Assembly (NCBI GenBank): GCA_920105625.2
Contig: CAKKTE020000605.1
Location: forward strand, 1,240,001 to 1,304,000
Reading direction: 5' to 3'
Length of the DNA stretch: 64,000 nt
Source: Clusia tigrina
Lineage: Eukaryota; Arthropoda; Insecta; Diptera; Clusiidae
Below the pieces are notes generated by a model. That model saw only the letters and a list, made by a program, of their open reading frames with translations, searched no databases and had not been told where the DNA came from. How positions within the stretch are numbered: position 1 is the stretch's first letter; every line of letters begins with the position of its first letter. Position numbers and translations under genes: made by a program. Positions 10,551-21,534 of the stretch are shown piece after piece.

Positions 10551-12073
10551 TATAATTATTTATTAATTAAGTGAAAATAGGAGAAGTTGGTGTAAAGAAA
10601 ATGTGTGCTGTGTATAAGCAAGGCTACTCCTCCATATGAAGGTGAGGAGTTGTGTGAGTAAAGGAAATAATTGATTGGAATTGGGAAACTGCCTTCATTG
10701 TAGTTGTTCTTGTATGCATTTAAATTCCATTGGATGATTATCTATGTTAAGTCGTATGGGAGACATATTTTGTTCTTGCATGTCATTTGGTGCCGGAATC
10801 CTGTTTTCTGCTACTTTGTTGTAGTTTTTGATATGGATTTTAATTGTCGTAATAATCGATGTGAAGTGTTCCTAGGAACAGTTTTTATTTTTTGTTGACA
10901 GTAGGCATGGTTGTGAAGTGAGGCATGATGGGGAATTCCTTTGGTGCATTAGGTTGCTTTCTTTAAAGTATACGTTACTATTTTCAATGGTGGATTCCTG
11001 GTCATATTTGATTATATTGCGATGTTCTACGGCTGCTTTATTGGAGTTGTAATGGGGAATTAGAAGTTGTGTTGCTCCTTCAGATGTGGTTGTGGTTATC
11101 GTTTATTGGAGTTGCGTGAACAGTTATTTTGGCAATTGATGCAAAGCTGTGATCACCTTGATTGTGGCGTTCATTATATATTTTGAGAGCTGTTTTTGTT
11201 GTCAACTTTACTTAAAGTTTTGATTGTTTGATAAAAGTAGGACATGTTTTGTCGTATACATTATGGTTGTAGGGTTTGGTATTGTTGTCTTTGCTATTTA
11301 TACAAGTATCGTATATGAAACATACATGATCTTCATGATCTTCATTACAACAAATGGCGCAAAGATTTTTCTATTGCATACCTTTTCTGTATGGCCAAAG
11401 CGTAAACAGTTGTGACACCTCATTGGTAACGGGATGTGAGGACGAGTGTGTGCTTTCTCATATCCAATATCTATTTTTTCGGGTAGTGTAGGACAGGAGA
11501 ATGTAAAAATGACTAAACCGGTCTCCACGAGTATATCCCCCGATTTCTTTAGGATTTTTCTGACTTCCACAATTTTTTGATATTCTAATTCATTAAGAAT
11601 AACAAGGAAATACCACTGAGTATATTATACCCTTTGAGTTGTTGGGCGTGCTGTGTTCTAACTTTCACTTTAATATCTTCCTTAAATGCTGTGAGGGTGA
11701 TCAATTTGGTTGCTTGCTTTACATCTTTGGTTTTTATCAGGATTGTCCCGTTTTTTAGTCTTTTCGCTTCTTACACTTCTCCATCACAAATGTGATCAAT
11801 GTGACTAAGGTTCACTAGGGTTTCATTGCTGGTACTAACGCGTTCCGTTACAAGAAATTTTGTCCCACTGGAGCAATGTTTAATTGTTAATGTCTTGTCA
11901 ATTTGGATAAGCGGTTGAATACCCACCAAAACCCTATCAGGTGGATTGGCAGTAGCGCTAGTTGAAAGTGTTTTTGAAGATGTTAAATTACTTTTTGTTT
12001 GTTTTTTGTTTGTCTCTGTACTTGATAGTGAAGATTGTTTCCCTAGAACTGGTTTATAATCACTTGTTTTCAC
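10551..12073 (-). pseudogene. ORF1 (gag-like) of an I-type non-LTR element, decayed
   Basis: The minus-strand ORF from 12073 has a low-complexity Ser/Thr/Lys N-terminus (KPVLGKQSSLSSTETNKKQ). A basic RNA-binding region and a first zinc knuckle (RCHNCLRFGHTEKVC, about 11430) follow. After a frameshift near 11345 come a second cysteine block (CAICCNEDHEDHVC) and the trailing CPTFIKQS block (about 11235). A relic of the C-terminal ALKIYNERHNQ..SFASIAK block lies near 11150. This is the layout of I-factor-like ORF1 nucleic-acid-binding proteins. The 3' limit is not clear. Confidence 0.65.
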
Positions 12074-12109
12074 TGGTTTGTTTACGCACTGTGATGGAAC
12101 TTAAGGTTA

Positions 12110-13700
12110 GGTTGCGAAGGCGTGTGCGGTATCCGCATTTCCACTCGGAGACATCTATGTTTATTGCGACTGCCTTCAAAAATGCGAAGAGGAGGCATAC
12201 TCGTCCTTACCCTCGATTTTCGTATATATTAGCAGTACCATCCCTATTAAGCCATTTGGTTTTCCAGATGAAAGTGAGGAGAATATCCAATAAGTACAAG
12301 GTCGTTATTTCTGTCAAGCTTGTAAAAAAGCGCGATCCCAAACATTGAAGTCGTTTCAACTGTAGTCTTGGACATTGACATAAAAAGTTATTAATCGATT
12401 CTATCTTTTCTGTATCAATGCAACTCCTGCATAGCCCGCTCGACGGAATACGCCAACGTTGAAGTGCGATGGCAAAATCCCCGGTAATGACCCCCGTAAG
12501 CACCCTTACTGCAAGTTTGTTGAGCCCTAAGAGAACTTTGTTGTCTTCTTGTCTAACTTAGGCCATAAGGCCCGTGAGACTTCACAGGCGTCACGATTAG
12601 TCCATAAGTTGTTTGTCACCACAATAGTGAATTCATCTATGCTCCTAAACAGTTTACATATCGGGATTTGTATTGAGGTATCTGCTTTGTTAATATCCAT
12701 TTCAGAGACCCTTCTGCCCTTCTCGTCGAGAGACCCTTCTGCCTTCTATATTGCTATTTCCGGGAACCCAGCAAAGTGAGACTTTGTGGGGTCCAATGTT
12801 CAGTTGTGAGGTACGACATTCATTTCATTAACAACTTCGATTTAACTGTATTGGATTCTATTGCCTTAGCACCGCCTGACTATCCACACAGATAGTGATA
12901 TTCGAGAGTCGAATTGTACTACTTTGTATCAGCCTGGCCGCTTTCTCAATTGCATAGATTTCGGCCTGAAAGACACCGCATGCGTCAGTCAGCCGATATG
13001 ACTGTCTTGCCTCCAAGCCTTCCGAGAAGACACCCGCCCCCGTTCCACTCTCCACCATTTCAGTGTAGATGATGTCAGATATTCCCGTTACAGAGCCTGA
13101 CTCCCAGTCTTCCCTGGTTGGATAGAGTTGGAATTCTAGCTGTAAAGTCTATAGTAGAAGTCATATAGTCTGTCAGCCGTAACTATTCTTTGACCCTTCC
13201 GTTTTACTTCGGTCAAAATTGTACAGTGTTCATAGTTGGCAGATTTCCACGTGCTGCACTCCCTTAGTCTGAGAGCACAGTTGGCGACACATCCCCTAAA
13301 TAAACACCCCTAGTTGTAAGAGATGAAATAATATATTTAAGTCTTCTTGAGGTATGCTATTTACAGCCTCTTAAATTCCCAGTCTAGCAAGTCTTTGTAT
13401 TTTTCCTATACGATTTAGATTACATTTATCTCCCAACGAATTCCTCCAGACGATCGACCCGTAGGTGATAATTGGTCTAATGATTGTGGTGTACATTCCA
13501 TACACAATGTACGGTGACAATCCACATTTTTTCCCAAAGATCCTTTTACAGGTATAATATGCAGCCAAACCCTTCTTGGTTGTATCTACAATATTCCTTC
13601 TCCAATTTAACTTGGAGTCCAGAAGGGTACCTAAGTATCTTGCTTCTGAAGAAAGATTCAACGTTACCCTACCTAACTTTGGCAAAGGGAACTCAGAAAT
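12110..13700 (-). pseudogene. LOA/I-type ORF2 3' half: RT thumb, RNase H, C-terminal zinc block
   Basis: A 5'-truncated element on the minus strand. It begins inside RT (LSSEARYLGTLLDSKLNWRR and YTTIIRPIITYGSIVWRNSL at 13685-13371). An RNase H relic follows (SGTGAGVFSEGLEA, GVFQAEIYAIEKAARLI, ICVDSQAVL at 13058-12858). The C-terminal block is GLCRSCIDTEKIESINNFLC followed by CPRL (about 12430). Several frameshifts separate the pieces. Its 3' end abuts the start of the neighbouring ORF1 remnant at about 12090, so these are two elements, not one. Confidence 0.75.
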
Positions 13701-14344
13701 TTATTGGGTATTAGATATAAGGGAAATATAATAAAAACAAAATAAAATGTATTTTAACGTAATTAAATTAATTTTAACAACTGAAACGAGACACAAGCAA
13801 AAATTAAAAGTCGCGCTAAACACGGCCATGCCAAATATACATTAAAACGACAAACCAATAAAAAAAAAAACTTTAAATACTCATAATTTGGAGTAGAAAC
13901 ACTGCTGGAAAATATTTTAGAACATAAAAATGGAATATATTCACATCAAATACCAAATGCGAAATGTTAAAATATTATTTTTTCGGGCCTAAAATGTTAG
14001 CAAACATTTTAATATTGTAATCTCGAATGATTATGTGTATCTATAAGTACAAATGTATGCTAATAGAAATAGTCAGATAAAAATGTACTATATGTTGAAG
14101 TAAATACATTTGATAATCCTACACCGCATAGAATATAAATTTGTAAGGCAATATATACGAATGATGTATACCAGGGATGCCCAAAAGTTCCTTATGGAAG
14201 TGCAAACACCAATACATATAAAGTTTATTATTAAAAAGGAAAAAAAGCTGGGAAAAAAACGAATTACATTTTCTGAAAAGTTATGTGGAATGAAGAAACC
14301 AACTTATCACAAATTTCCTTTAAATCTTCCACTATCCTTCCTAT
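13701..14344. other. AT-rich, no gene recognised
   Basis: AT-rich sequence. A 78-codon plus-strand frame at 14110-14346 has no recognisable domain and overlaps the opposite-strand hAT remnant, so I treat it as chance. Confidence 0.5.
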
Positions 14345-14677
14345 AAATCATCCAAACATATGTTAACGTCATTTGTAGACAATTTCAATAAAGCCTCAAA
14401 ATATTCGTTGGTTATTCTACTCTTGCGCCTTTATTAATTTTAAATTTGAAAAACCACTTTCACAAATATAGTGCTCCCAAACATAGAAAACAAACTTATA
14501 ATTTCTTTCTAAATCAAAGGATATATATTTGATCTTATCAGCAATGTAATCTGCATGAAATGTTTTAAAATACCTTTCAATGTGATACTTTGTCTTCGTC
14601 TGAATTATTTGAAAGCATATTATGCACTGTGCCTCTGTCTTGAAATTACGAGTAAAAAACCAATCTTTTTCCCACTT
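14345..14677 (-). pseudogene. hAT-type (ZBED5/GTF2IRD2-like) transposase, internally deleted
   Basis: A continuous minus-strand frame from 14677 to the stop at 14419. It opens with KWEKDWFFTRNFKTEAQCII and a BED-like zinc finger (CIIC...YHIERYFKTFH). It then passes directly into the hAT C-terminal block (ICESGFSNLKLIKAQE). After the stop, NQRIFEALLKLSTND continues in frame to about 14345. A full protein of this class has several hundred residues between finger and dimerisation block; here about 25 remain. This is therefore an internally deleted, non-autonomous or dead copy. Confidence 0.65.
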
Positions 14678-15517
14678 CTATTTTGAAGATATGTTATTCA
14701 TTTCACAAAGTTAGAATAGTTTATATTTGAAACCTTAAACAAACACTGATTGTTCTAAGCACATCTCGGGTGTGTATTTTTAAGAGATGAAATTTACGCT
14801 ATCCTAAAACTATCAACCAATCAGATGGCGTGTTGATTTCGTAACAATATATTATTATATTTTTCTTTTATAATAAAATTTTATTGAAAGATTATAATCA
14901 TACTTTCAGTGCACTTTACACAATTCGTAAAATCTATACTACATTCGTAAAACCTACACTATATATAGAATTTATTTATGGTATCGATGTGCTGTGAAGT
15001 AGAATGAACAGCCATAAGTATTTAAATGGTATTCATTTGCCAATTTCAAGACTCAAATCCGCTAAAATAAAACAAAATCATACACACTAACCAAATAGTA
15101 GTTTAATAATGTATATCCTTAAAAAATCGTCCAGTTCTTAAAATTCAAATCCATATATGTATATATTTTCAATTTACAATATTTTGGGAGATGTCCCCTG
15201 GGGAGTACAAAGGGAGTATTCATATTGCCATGCATATTAGATTGTAAAACATTTCTGCTCTCAATAGCAATTTCGTATTGATATCAAACTTCTTGTACGT
15301 GGAAGCTACAATCCTTCTTTTCTACGAGTATCAGTTATACAATTGTATTGCTTGCAATTTTTTCCCCACTGGACGTAAACAAACAAATTCTTCATTCCCC
15401 ACTGGCCATAAACTGGTGAGTTTTGGAAAAAGCACTATTTGGGGTTGTCGTTCGTTAAGATTTTAATACTATTCTCACTCCAAAAAGTACCTAATTCAAC
15501 ATCATCAATAATGCCAG
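14678..15517. other. AT-rich, no gene recognised
   Basis: AT-rich sequence without recognisable coding potential. CCCCTGGGGAGT at about 15193 and AAAGGGAGT at about 15208 resemble strings near 43990-44060, but no element can be defined. Confidence 0.4.
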
Positions 15518-15690
15518 TTTCGGTGCTTGTACCAAAATGGCTGATGAATTGTTATATGGTGCTTGTACCAGTATAACGTAGGTTAATCACAAATTGATTA
15601 CTTAGGTTGCTATTTCGGTGCTTGTACCGATATAGCTGTTGCGATTGTTATATGGCGCATGAACCAGTATAACTTAAAAAGAACACAAAT
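15518..15690. repeat. 95-bp tandem duplication with GGTGCTTGTACC motifs
   Basis: TTTCGGTGCTTGTACC occurs at 15518-15533 and 15613-15628 (period 95). Each unit is followed by a hairpin-like GTTATATGG...CCAGTATAAC. The motif GGTGCTTGTACC appears three times, plus one degenerate copy (GGCGCATGAACC). It lies downstream of the env remnant, so it may be U3 or 3'UTR sequence of that LTR element. Confidence 0.6.
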
Positions 15691-16087
15691 TCGTGTGGTT
15701 GATGGAGTCAATTATTAAAACTGCTTGATTTATTTCATAAAGGTGTGAACTTATATACTAATTGATACACATATAATTACAATAACAATTAAGGAATTTA
15801 ACTAATGGTTACGTACAAAATAAAACGGAAATATCATGTTACTTAAAATTAACGAAATTGACAATAAATTTTCACACACATAAAAATGCTAACTTGCACA
15901 ATTGTGCATACGTATGTGCAAATATAGCTAACTGCAATTTGATGGGCATATTCGTTCGTGGAGCAGTGGGATCGCTACGCTCGGCATATGGTTAAACATC
16001 CTCCCGGCCTTGAGCGGCAGTCGCTCTACCCGATCTATCGTAAGTCGTAACGAACTCCAGGTCTGCTGATTCAGCTGAATCCTGATC

Positions 16088-16904
16088 TTAGCTGTTAGTA
16101 GATTTTCTTATATATTTCCCAACTAACACTGTTAAGAGAATTACGACTATTAAGAGTGCTAGATAACTGACCGCATACTGATGTACGTCGTGAGGGCTCG
16201 TGTTGTCGAATAGTTCGTCTCGGAGACGGCTCATGTTCTGTTGTAACGCCTCTAACTCCAGCCGATGGGAAATGTAGTGTGCGATCTCACTGCTGGGGAT
16301 GGGTGTGTTCTTTGATATTCGCGTGAAACCACTGATATTTAAGTTTGCACGTAGGATTGTCTTCAAATGGCCTTCAGGCTTGCGTAGCCTGGGATTGTAA
16401 GCCGGGCTTGTTTGACATTGCTTTTTCGTTCAATGTCAGTATTCCCGATTGTCGAATTGTTAGTTGAGTCAGGTCGCTGTTGCACACTATATTTATCAGT
16501 TGATCTCCGCTGATGGCATAGATCCAGTTCTTAGGATCGTGCAGTTGTATCCAATGTTGTCCTGGGCCGATAATTATAATGGGACATGATTCTTCTGCGA
16601 CATGATTCAGTAAATTTAATTCGCAGGAACCTTCGTCATTAGAACCTTTAGAGACCAGAGGTCGGGTTTGCCGACACAGATAGTGGTCTTCCTTCATCAG
16701 AATACAACTTCTCAATTCCGCATTTTGTAGTGGCATGTACTGGTCTGGATGAAGATTTATGATTAGGGACTGAAAATTACTGTGAATTTGTGCGAACGAA
16801 TCATTTAACTGCCACGGAACTGGTGTCATTTTAAGGAATTCAAAATTGTCGGCCATGCTCAAGGGAATTTGAATTTCAAAAATGATTTGGTCAATTAACA
16901 CTCC
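16088..16904 (-). pseudogene. errantivirus-type envelope gene, C-terminal half
   Basis: Two minus-strand frames (16901-16374 and 16366-16088) give the ectodomain and tail of an insect errantivirus (env-bearing Ty3/gypsy) envelope protein. Family-like motifs are FEIQIPLSMADNFEF near the start and PGQHWIQLHDPKNWIYAI in the middle. The final hydrophobic anchor is SYLALLIVVILLTVLVGKY, followed by a short basic tail (IRKSTNS). A frameshift near 16370 splits it. The N-terminal half lies at 17464-18121, separated by an inserted LTR segment. The gene is not functional. Confidence 0.75.
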
Positions 16905-17463
16905 CTCTTATAGTCAATATTTTGTTCGAAATTGCCCTCTTGACAATTTATTCTGTTACGAAATTGCCCTCTTGACAATTTACTCTAACTCTCTGTACTC
17001 GGATTCGTACCACTGGATCGTGTAGTAATTAAACAATCGCTGGTTAAATTAAAATAACTAACTTTATTTAATTTTGCTATTTACAAACTTAATATTAGGC
17101 TTAAAGTTTACTTTGTGAGAATTTGCACTTTATTTCACAAACTATTAGTCACTTCATTTAATAAGTAATTTTCATCACTTTGCAAATCACAATTACAAAT
17201 ACTGCTGCTTCGATTATAATGCAATATTTACACACTATTAAGATCTCTGTTCGAATGTCTTTTACTTTGCACAGTCTTGTGCTTTTATAGTTTCGAATCG
17301 TTGCGGTAGAAAATTCTACAAAAGTGTAGAATATTCTCGATGTTTCTAGAACTTTATACAGGAAGTTCTTACTTTCGAGATATTTCTTTACACCACAATC
17401 TCTACAACGAAAAAAGCTTTTATTCGAATGGATTGTGTCTTGACACACAGGGTGGTGCACTCA
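16905..17463 (-). mobile_element. LTR plus leader of a second LTR retrotransposon, inside env
   Basis: On the minus strand an LTR-like unit runs from TGAGTGCACC (17463) to ATTACTACA (17021), 443 bp with TG...CA ends. The presumed leader follows: after 8 nt comes TGGTACGAATCCGAG, in primer-binding-site position. Then GTCAAGAGGGCAATTTCG occurs twice about 33 bp apart. The env reading resumes at 16904. The body of the element is missing, so only the 5' end remains. The same leader, including the tandem repeat, occurs in the opposite orientation at about 18240-18380. Confidence 0.6.
17283..17355 (-). promoter_or_regulatory. LTR promoter: TATA box with heat-shock-element-like motifs
   Basis: Reading the minus strand, ACTATAAAAG (TATA box at 17291-17283) is preceded within about 20-70 bp by clustered GAAnnTTC modules. 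These are TTCTAGAA (about 17344-17351), GAATATTC (about 17329-17336) and GAAAATTC (about 17309-17316). This arrangement matches consensus HSF binding sites at a fly heat-shock promoter. It is inferred from motif pattern only. Confidence 0.6.
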
Positions 17464-18121
17464 TTCCTAAACTCCAGATGGGATCCTAAAAGTAAGCAAT
17501 CCCGTTTCACTGATCTGCAATCATGTTTCAATATGGTAGATAACTGAGTAGGTCATCTGAAGAAATATGTTCATATGGTCATCTGAAGAGATGTTGCGGC
17601 AGGTTTGCCATGATGTGAAGTAAGCTGTATTTGTCAGATGAAGTTCAGCTTCTATCTCTTGCTGACTTCTTTTCATAATGTTGATTGTACTATCAATAAC
17701 AGAAGTTTGCTTCTGCCAAAGGTCCTTGAGATGTTGCTCGTTTTGTTGAATTTTCTGAATGGTTTCTGCGGCGTTTTTTGCATATTCTGAGTCAAGAACG
17801 CCAAATGTGAGGGTGCAACATTACCTATGAAGTCAATTGCGCCTCGTTTCGTACGTGTATTGTGACTGGCCTGCAATAATTGATTTCTGTCCAATTCATT
17901 CGCCAATCGCTGTATTATTGTTATTGTGGTGGAGCATGCTTTCGGGTCATGGGTAGATTCACGCGATCGCTGGACATGCAATCATATCCTTCCAATATGA
18001 TTGCATGTCCACATAGCTGATGATACTCCATTGACTGGTTACAATATCTGCCTTGCCAATGTTTACGAAGTATATTCCGGGATCGGAGGAAAATTGGTGA
18101 GGTGCTAAACTTTAAGCGCAT
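17464..18121 (-). pseudogene. errantivirus-type envelope gene, N-terminal half
   Basis: Minus-strand pieces in two frames. An N-terminal block has GIYFVNIGKADIV and SQWSIISYVDMQSYW (about 18060-18000). The surface-subunit end carries a furin-type site RTKR followed by the hydrophobic GAIDFIGNVA (about 17860-17815). Then comes helical sequence typical of the transmembrane subunit. Stops and frameshifts interrupt each part. The copy is split from its C-terminal half by the LTR at 16905-17463 and is dead. Confidence 0.72.
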
Positions 18122-18179
18122 ACAAGCAACTTGTCTTAACTAAGCGGTGCATATGTATGGATAAGCGGGCGTTTTATTC

Positions 18180-18380
18180 AGACTCGCGTTGAAAGAAACG
18201 CAGCTATTAAGTGTGTAACTTGCAATCTATAAATAAAGTTAAATATTTTAATTCCACCAGCGACTGTTTGATTACTACACAATCCAGTGGTACGAATTTG
18301 AGCATTGAGAGTTAGAGTAAATTTTCAGGAGGGCAATTTCGTAATTGTATAAATTGTCAGGAGGGGAATTTCGTAACAAT
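18180..18380 (+). mobile_element. LTR end and leader of the same family as 16905-17463, opposite strand
   Basis: The plus strand from about 18235 (AATAAAGTTAAATATTTTAA) through ATTACTACACAATCCAG, TGGTACGAATTTGAGC and two copies of the GTCAGGAGGG(C/G)AATTTCG leader repeat matches the minus-strand sequence at 17090-16910. Divergence is moderate. The upstream LTR part cannot be aligned, so this is a fragment. Confidence 0.65.
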
Positions 18381-18521
18381 ATATTCAAATAAATTAGCAA
18401 CTAATTAAATAGATAAATAAAAAAATGAATTTAAAACAACTATTTTTGAGAGTATTTTAATTTCAATTCATTTGCATTTAATTTTAGAAATTAGAAGAAA
18501 ATTGTAATTATATTTTATTTA

Positions 18522-18596
18522 AAACCGGGAGAAATCAAAGGATCACGCAGCAGCAGCTGCAGGCTGCAGGCATGAAATTTCCTTTTACAATATTTA
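18522..18596 (-). repeat. short dispersed repeat module next to (TA)n
   Basis: The reverse complement matches the block at 33048-33153 (and its array copies near 36610 and 41646), with a few indels: AAATATTGTAAA, ATTTC..GCCTGCAG, GCAGCTGCTGCTGCG and CTTTGATTTCTCC. As at those sites, one side runs into a (TA)n tract. Confidence 0.7.
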
Positions 18597-18712
18597 TATA
18601 TAGATACATATATACATACACAATTAAATATAATAAAATTTTTTTATTTAATAACTTAATCAACAATAAACAATGAAAAATTATAATATATATATAATTA
18701 ATATATATCTAT

Positions 18713-18874
<162 letters not shown>

Positions 18875-18888
18875 TGTATATCTATATA

Positions 18889-19515
18889 CGAGGTGTGATC
18901 AAAAAATAACCGTTATTTTCATCTTTTCGTGAGTTACGTATGTTCGATGTTCGCATTTTTTTCTGTTATGTTGGTACACATGTCTGTTATATATGTTGGC
19001 AATACCAACCATTTTGGATTGTCAGTTTGTTTTTGACAGATAAAAAGGTTAGTCGTGTTTTGGTGTGCTCTTCGATTTTGTACTATTCGAAAAAATTGAT
19101 CAAAGAAACTGTATTCAGTTTTGTGTAAAAAATGTGCGGCAGCGAAGATTGTTCCAAAATTGCTAAATTTTGAGCAAAAACAACGTCGCATGGACATCGC
19201 TCAGGAGCTGTTTTTGGCCAAAAACAAAACTGTTATCATGCCTCAACCACCGTATTCACCGGACTTGGCCCCCGCTGACTTTTTCCTCTTTCCAAAACTG
19301 AAGACACCGATGAAAGGAAAGCGTTTTGCTACGATTGAGGAGATAAAAGAAAAATCGAAACAGGAGCTGTTGGCGATACCAAAAAAAGCGTTTCAGAAGT
19401 GTTTTGAAGATTGGAAAAAACGCTGGCATAATTGTATTATATCTGAGGGGAATTACTTTGAAGGGGACAAGATGGTTGTTGATGAATAAATAAATACTTT
19501 ATTTTTTGATCACAC
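18889..19515 (+). mobile_element. mariner copy 1, internally deleted
   Basis: The 5' end is TACGAGGTGTGATCAAAAAATA after a TA at 18887. The 3' end TTATTTTTTGATCACAC (to about 19515) is the inverted counterpart but has lost the terminal CTCG. Coding remnants run from the start of the transposase (KKLIKETVFSFV, about 19090-19126) directly to the C-terminal third (19121-19489). The middle, including the first two catalytic aspartates, is missing. The final PPYSPDLAPADFFLF block is present. It sits at the edge of a (TA)n tract. Confidence 0.85.
19121..19489 (+). pseudogene. mariner transposase, C-terminal remnant
   Basis: A 122-codon frame with KLLNFEQKQRRMDIAQEL joined directly to FLAKNKTVIMPQPPYSPDLA, then KTPMKGKRFATIEEIKEKSK and CIISEGNYFEGD. 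The join after IAQEL skips the region that should carry the GDESW and HDNA aspartate motifs. The same join is seen in copy 2 (53442-53834), so the deletion predates at least one transposition. Confidence 0.85.
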
Positions 19516-19521
19516 ATATCG

Positions 19522-19626
19522 TCCGTTACGTTTGCACTTGATTATCTCGTATGGTCCCATGTATTCGCTGATGAGTTTTTTCCCCGAAACAAATTGAGTC
19601 CTCTTTCTAGCGACAAGGTCCCCTAT

Positions 19627-19700
<74 letters not shown>

Positions 19701-19732
19701 TTCTTTCGCTTCTTGTCATAGTGCAGTTTGTA
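19522..19732 (-). pseudogene. Ty3/gypsy integrase C-terminal tail (continuation of 29983-31516)
   Basis: The minus strand reads YKLHYDKKRKKD, then a (TA)n-encoded IYIYIY stretch, then GDLVARKRTQF and MGPYEIIKCKRNGRY. This is the GPY/F-type end of a gypsy integrase. The 14 bp at 19719-19732 are duplicated at 29983-29996, where the upstream part of the same integrase stops. A LOA-type element therefore split the gene. A microsatellite has expanded inside the former coding sequence. Confidence 0.75.
19630..19698. repeat. (TA)n microsatellite inside former gypsy coding sequence
   Basis: About 68 bp of TA repeat between the codons for KKRKKD and for GDLVARK on the minus strand. Confidence 0.9.
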
Positions 19733-20247
19733 GCTGTCAGAGCCGCAGGTAACTCAAGGGGGCTAACACGTACTTAGGTACATGCCGTAATTGAGTTTCT
19801 AATGGAAGCCTGATCTATCACCTCCACGTGGTGACGGCTGGAAACAGAGGAGCGTTGGGGGACTGGTGAATGGCACATATCAGTCTCTTAATGCATAACT
19901 GGCTAAGATAGACAGACTCCTAATCCAAGGTGGAACAGCATATGCCGAGGGATGCGTGGCTAATGGGGTGATTAGTTTCGAATATGCGAACTCCGGATAC
20001 CTGGTGACCTCCGGTTTTAATTAAATTCCTTCCCATGGTACAAGGGCTATGCCATGGGTGACCTATATTCCCTAATACTCGTGGGATTTCATATGGATCT
20101 AACAAAAAAAAAGAGTTAAAAATAAACGACGATGGGCAATCATCGTCGGTCATTGCGACCGAGCCAGCTGTAGGGCTGGAGAACCTAACTTCGGTTGCGT
20201 GCAGAGTTGTTGGACATGCACCTAACCAAATTACAACAACATCTACG

Positions 20248-21534
20248 TTGGTAGGTGTTGTTGACCAACTATGCCCCGCATCAACCCCTACGGTGTTGAT
20301 TGCAGGTGCAAAGAATGAAACTTTTCGCGTTTCGATGCCACCACCACAGAATCCTGAATCGGGTCATGAGTCAATGGACTCTTCTGACACTGATACACTG
20401 TGTGGTGACAACAACAGTGTGACCTCAGAGAAATCTATGTGCACGGTTATTGGTCCAGACCTAAGTAATCTGAACTTAAAAGGGGACTTCATAAAAATAA
20501 CGTCGGCAGAGAAGAGGACCTTCAAGCAAGCGATGACAAGTGGTCAGTCTAGAGAAAAGGAGATTGCTAAAAGGAGGTCCACGGCGAAAAGGGCTCGCTC
20601 AGTAGAGTCACCAACAGAAACGCCATCTGTCAAAAAGACCAAAACGTCACCTTATGTAGGTAAGCCAACGTTCAGTCAGGTGGCCAGTATTATTCGGCTG
20701 GGAATTGTTCCGACCGATTTAGTAAGGGCACCATTCTCAAAAGAACAGTTGGTTCTTATCCAGGAGACCGTCATTGACGTGATGTTAGAGGTCAGCGACA
20801 ATAACGAAAAGCCAGTATTTGAGGGCCTAGCACACAAAAACGGATGGTTACTGTTCATATGCTCAAACGAGAATACGGCAACTTGGATGAGAAAACACAT
20901 CGGCCTGATAAAAGGGAAATGTTGTTTGGAGATGACACTCGTTGAGGAAGCAAATTTTCCAAAAACATATATGGTCAGAGGCTACTTCCCACAAAGCACC
21001 GAGCTCACCAACGAAAAAGTTCTTGCGACCATTGCGGCGCAGAATGAAATGGCAGCCAAGAATTGAAAGGTGATCCAGAGGTCAACCGAAGGTGCGTCAC
21101 TTCACCTGGTTATCGCGGTGGACGATGAATCACTGTCTAAAGTGTCACAGTGCAAGGGGAACATAGCCTATCGCTATGGACACGAGCGTCTCATTTTAAA
21201 GAGCAACAAAGGCGCAGAGTAAGCCAGCGATAGCTCAAAAGAACAAACAACGCCGACACTCGGGAGCAGTGCTGAAGGGCATGCTGGGGACACAAGGACC
21301 AACGAAGTGGAGGCCGACAAACCATCGACTAGGAAAGCCGCGCTAGAACGGCAAAAACCAATCGCACGCGCAACAACAACAAGAAAACGCGATCCCGCAG
21401 TATGGCATGCGCCGAAAGCGCCTCAGCACCAAAAACCAAAAGCCAAGAATACTGGGGGTCATAGGGACCACAAAAATAAGGGTCCTAGGGGCGCGAGGCT
21501 CCAAAAACTCGCTGCGGAAAGCCGCCGCGAATGA
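20248..21534 (+). pseudogene. ORF1 of outer LOA-type element (DUF4780-like)
   Basis: The open frame to 21066 carries a Ser/Lys-rich region (EKEIAKRRSTAKRARSVES) and a folded block. That block contains KPTFSQVASIIRLGIVPTD, then NGWLLFICSNENTATWMRKH, then FPKTYMVRGYFPQSTEL. This is the W-containing fold seen in many fly non-LTR ORF1 proteins (DUF4780-like). A TGA at 21064 and a TAA near 21220 interrupt the same frame, which otherwise runs in a basic, Lys/Arg-rich tail to 21534. No ATG is found in frame upstream, so the true start is eroded or unclear. The final stop overlaps the ORF2 ATG as ATGA. Confidence 0.75.

Noticed and set aside
14110..14346. 78-codon plus-strand ORF
   Set aside because: No domain, AT-rich Lys-rich composition, antisense to the hAT remnant end.
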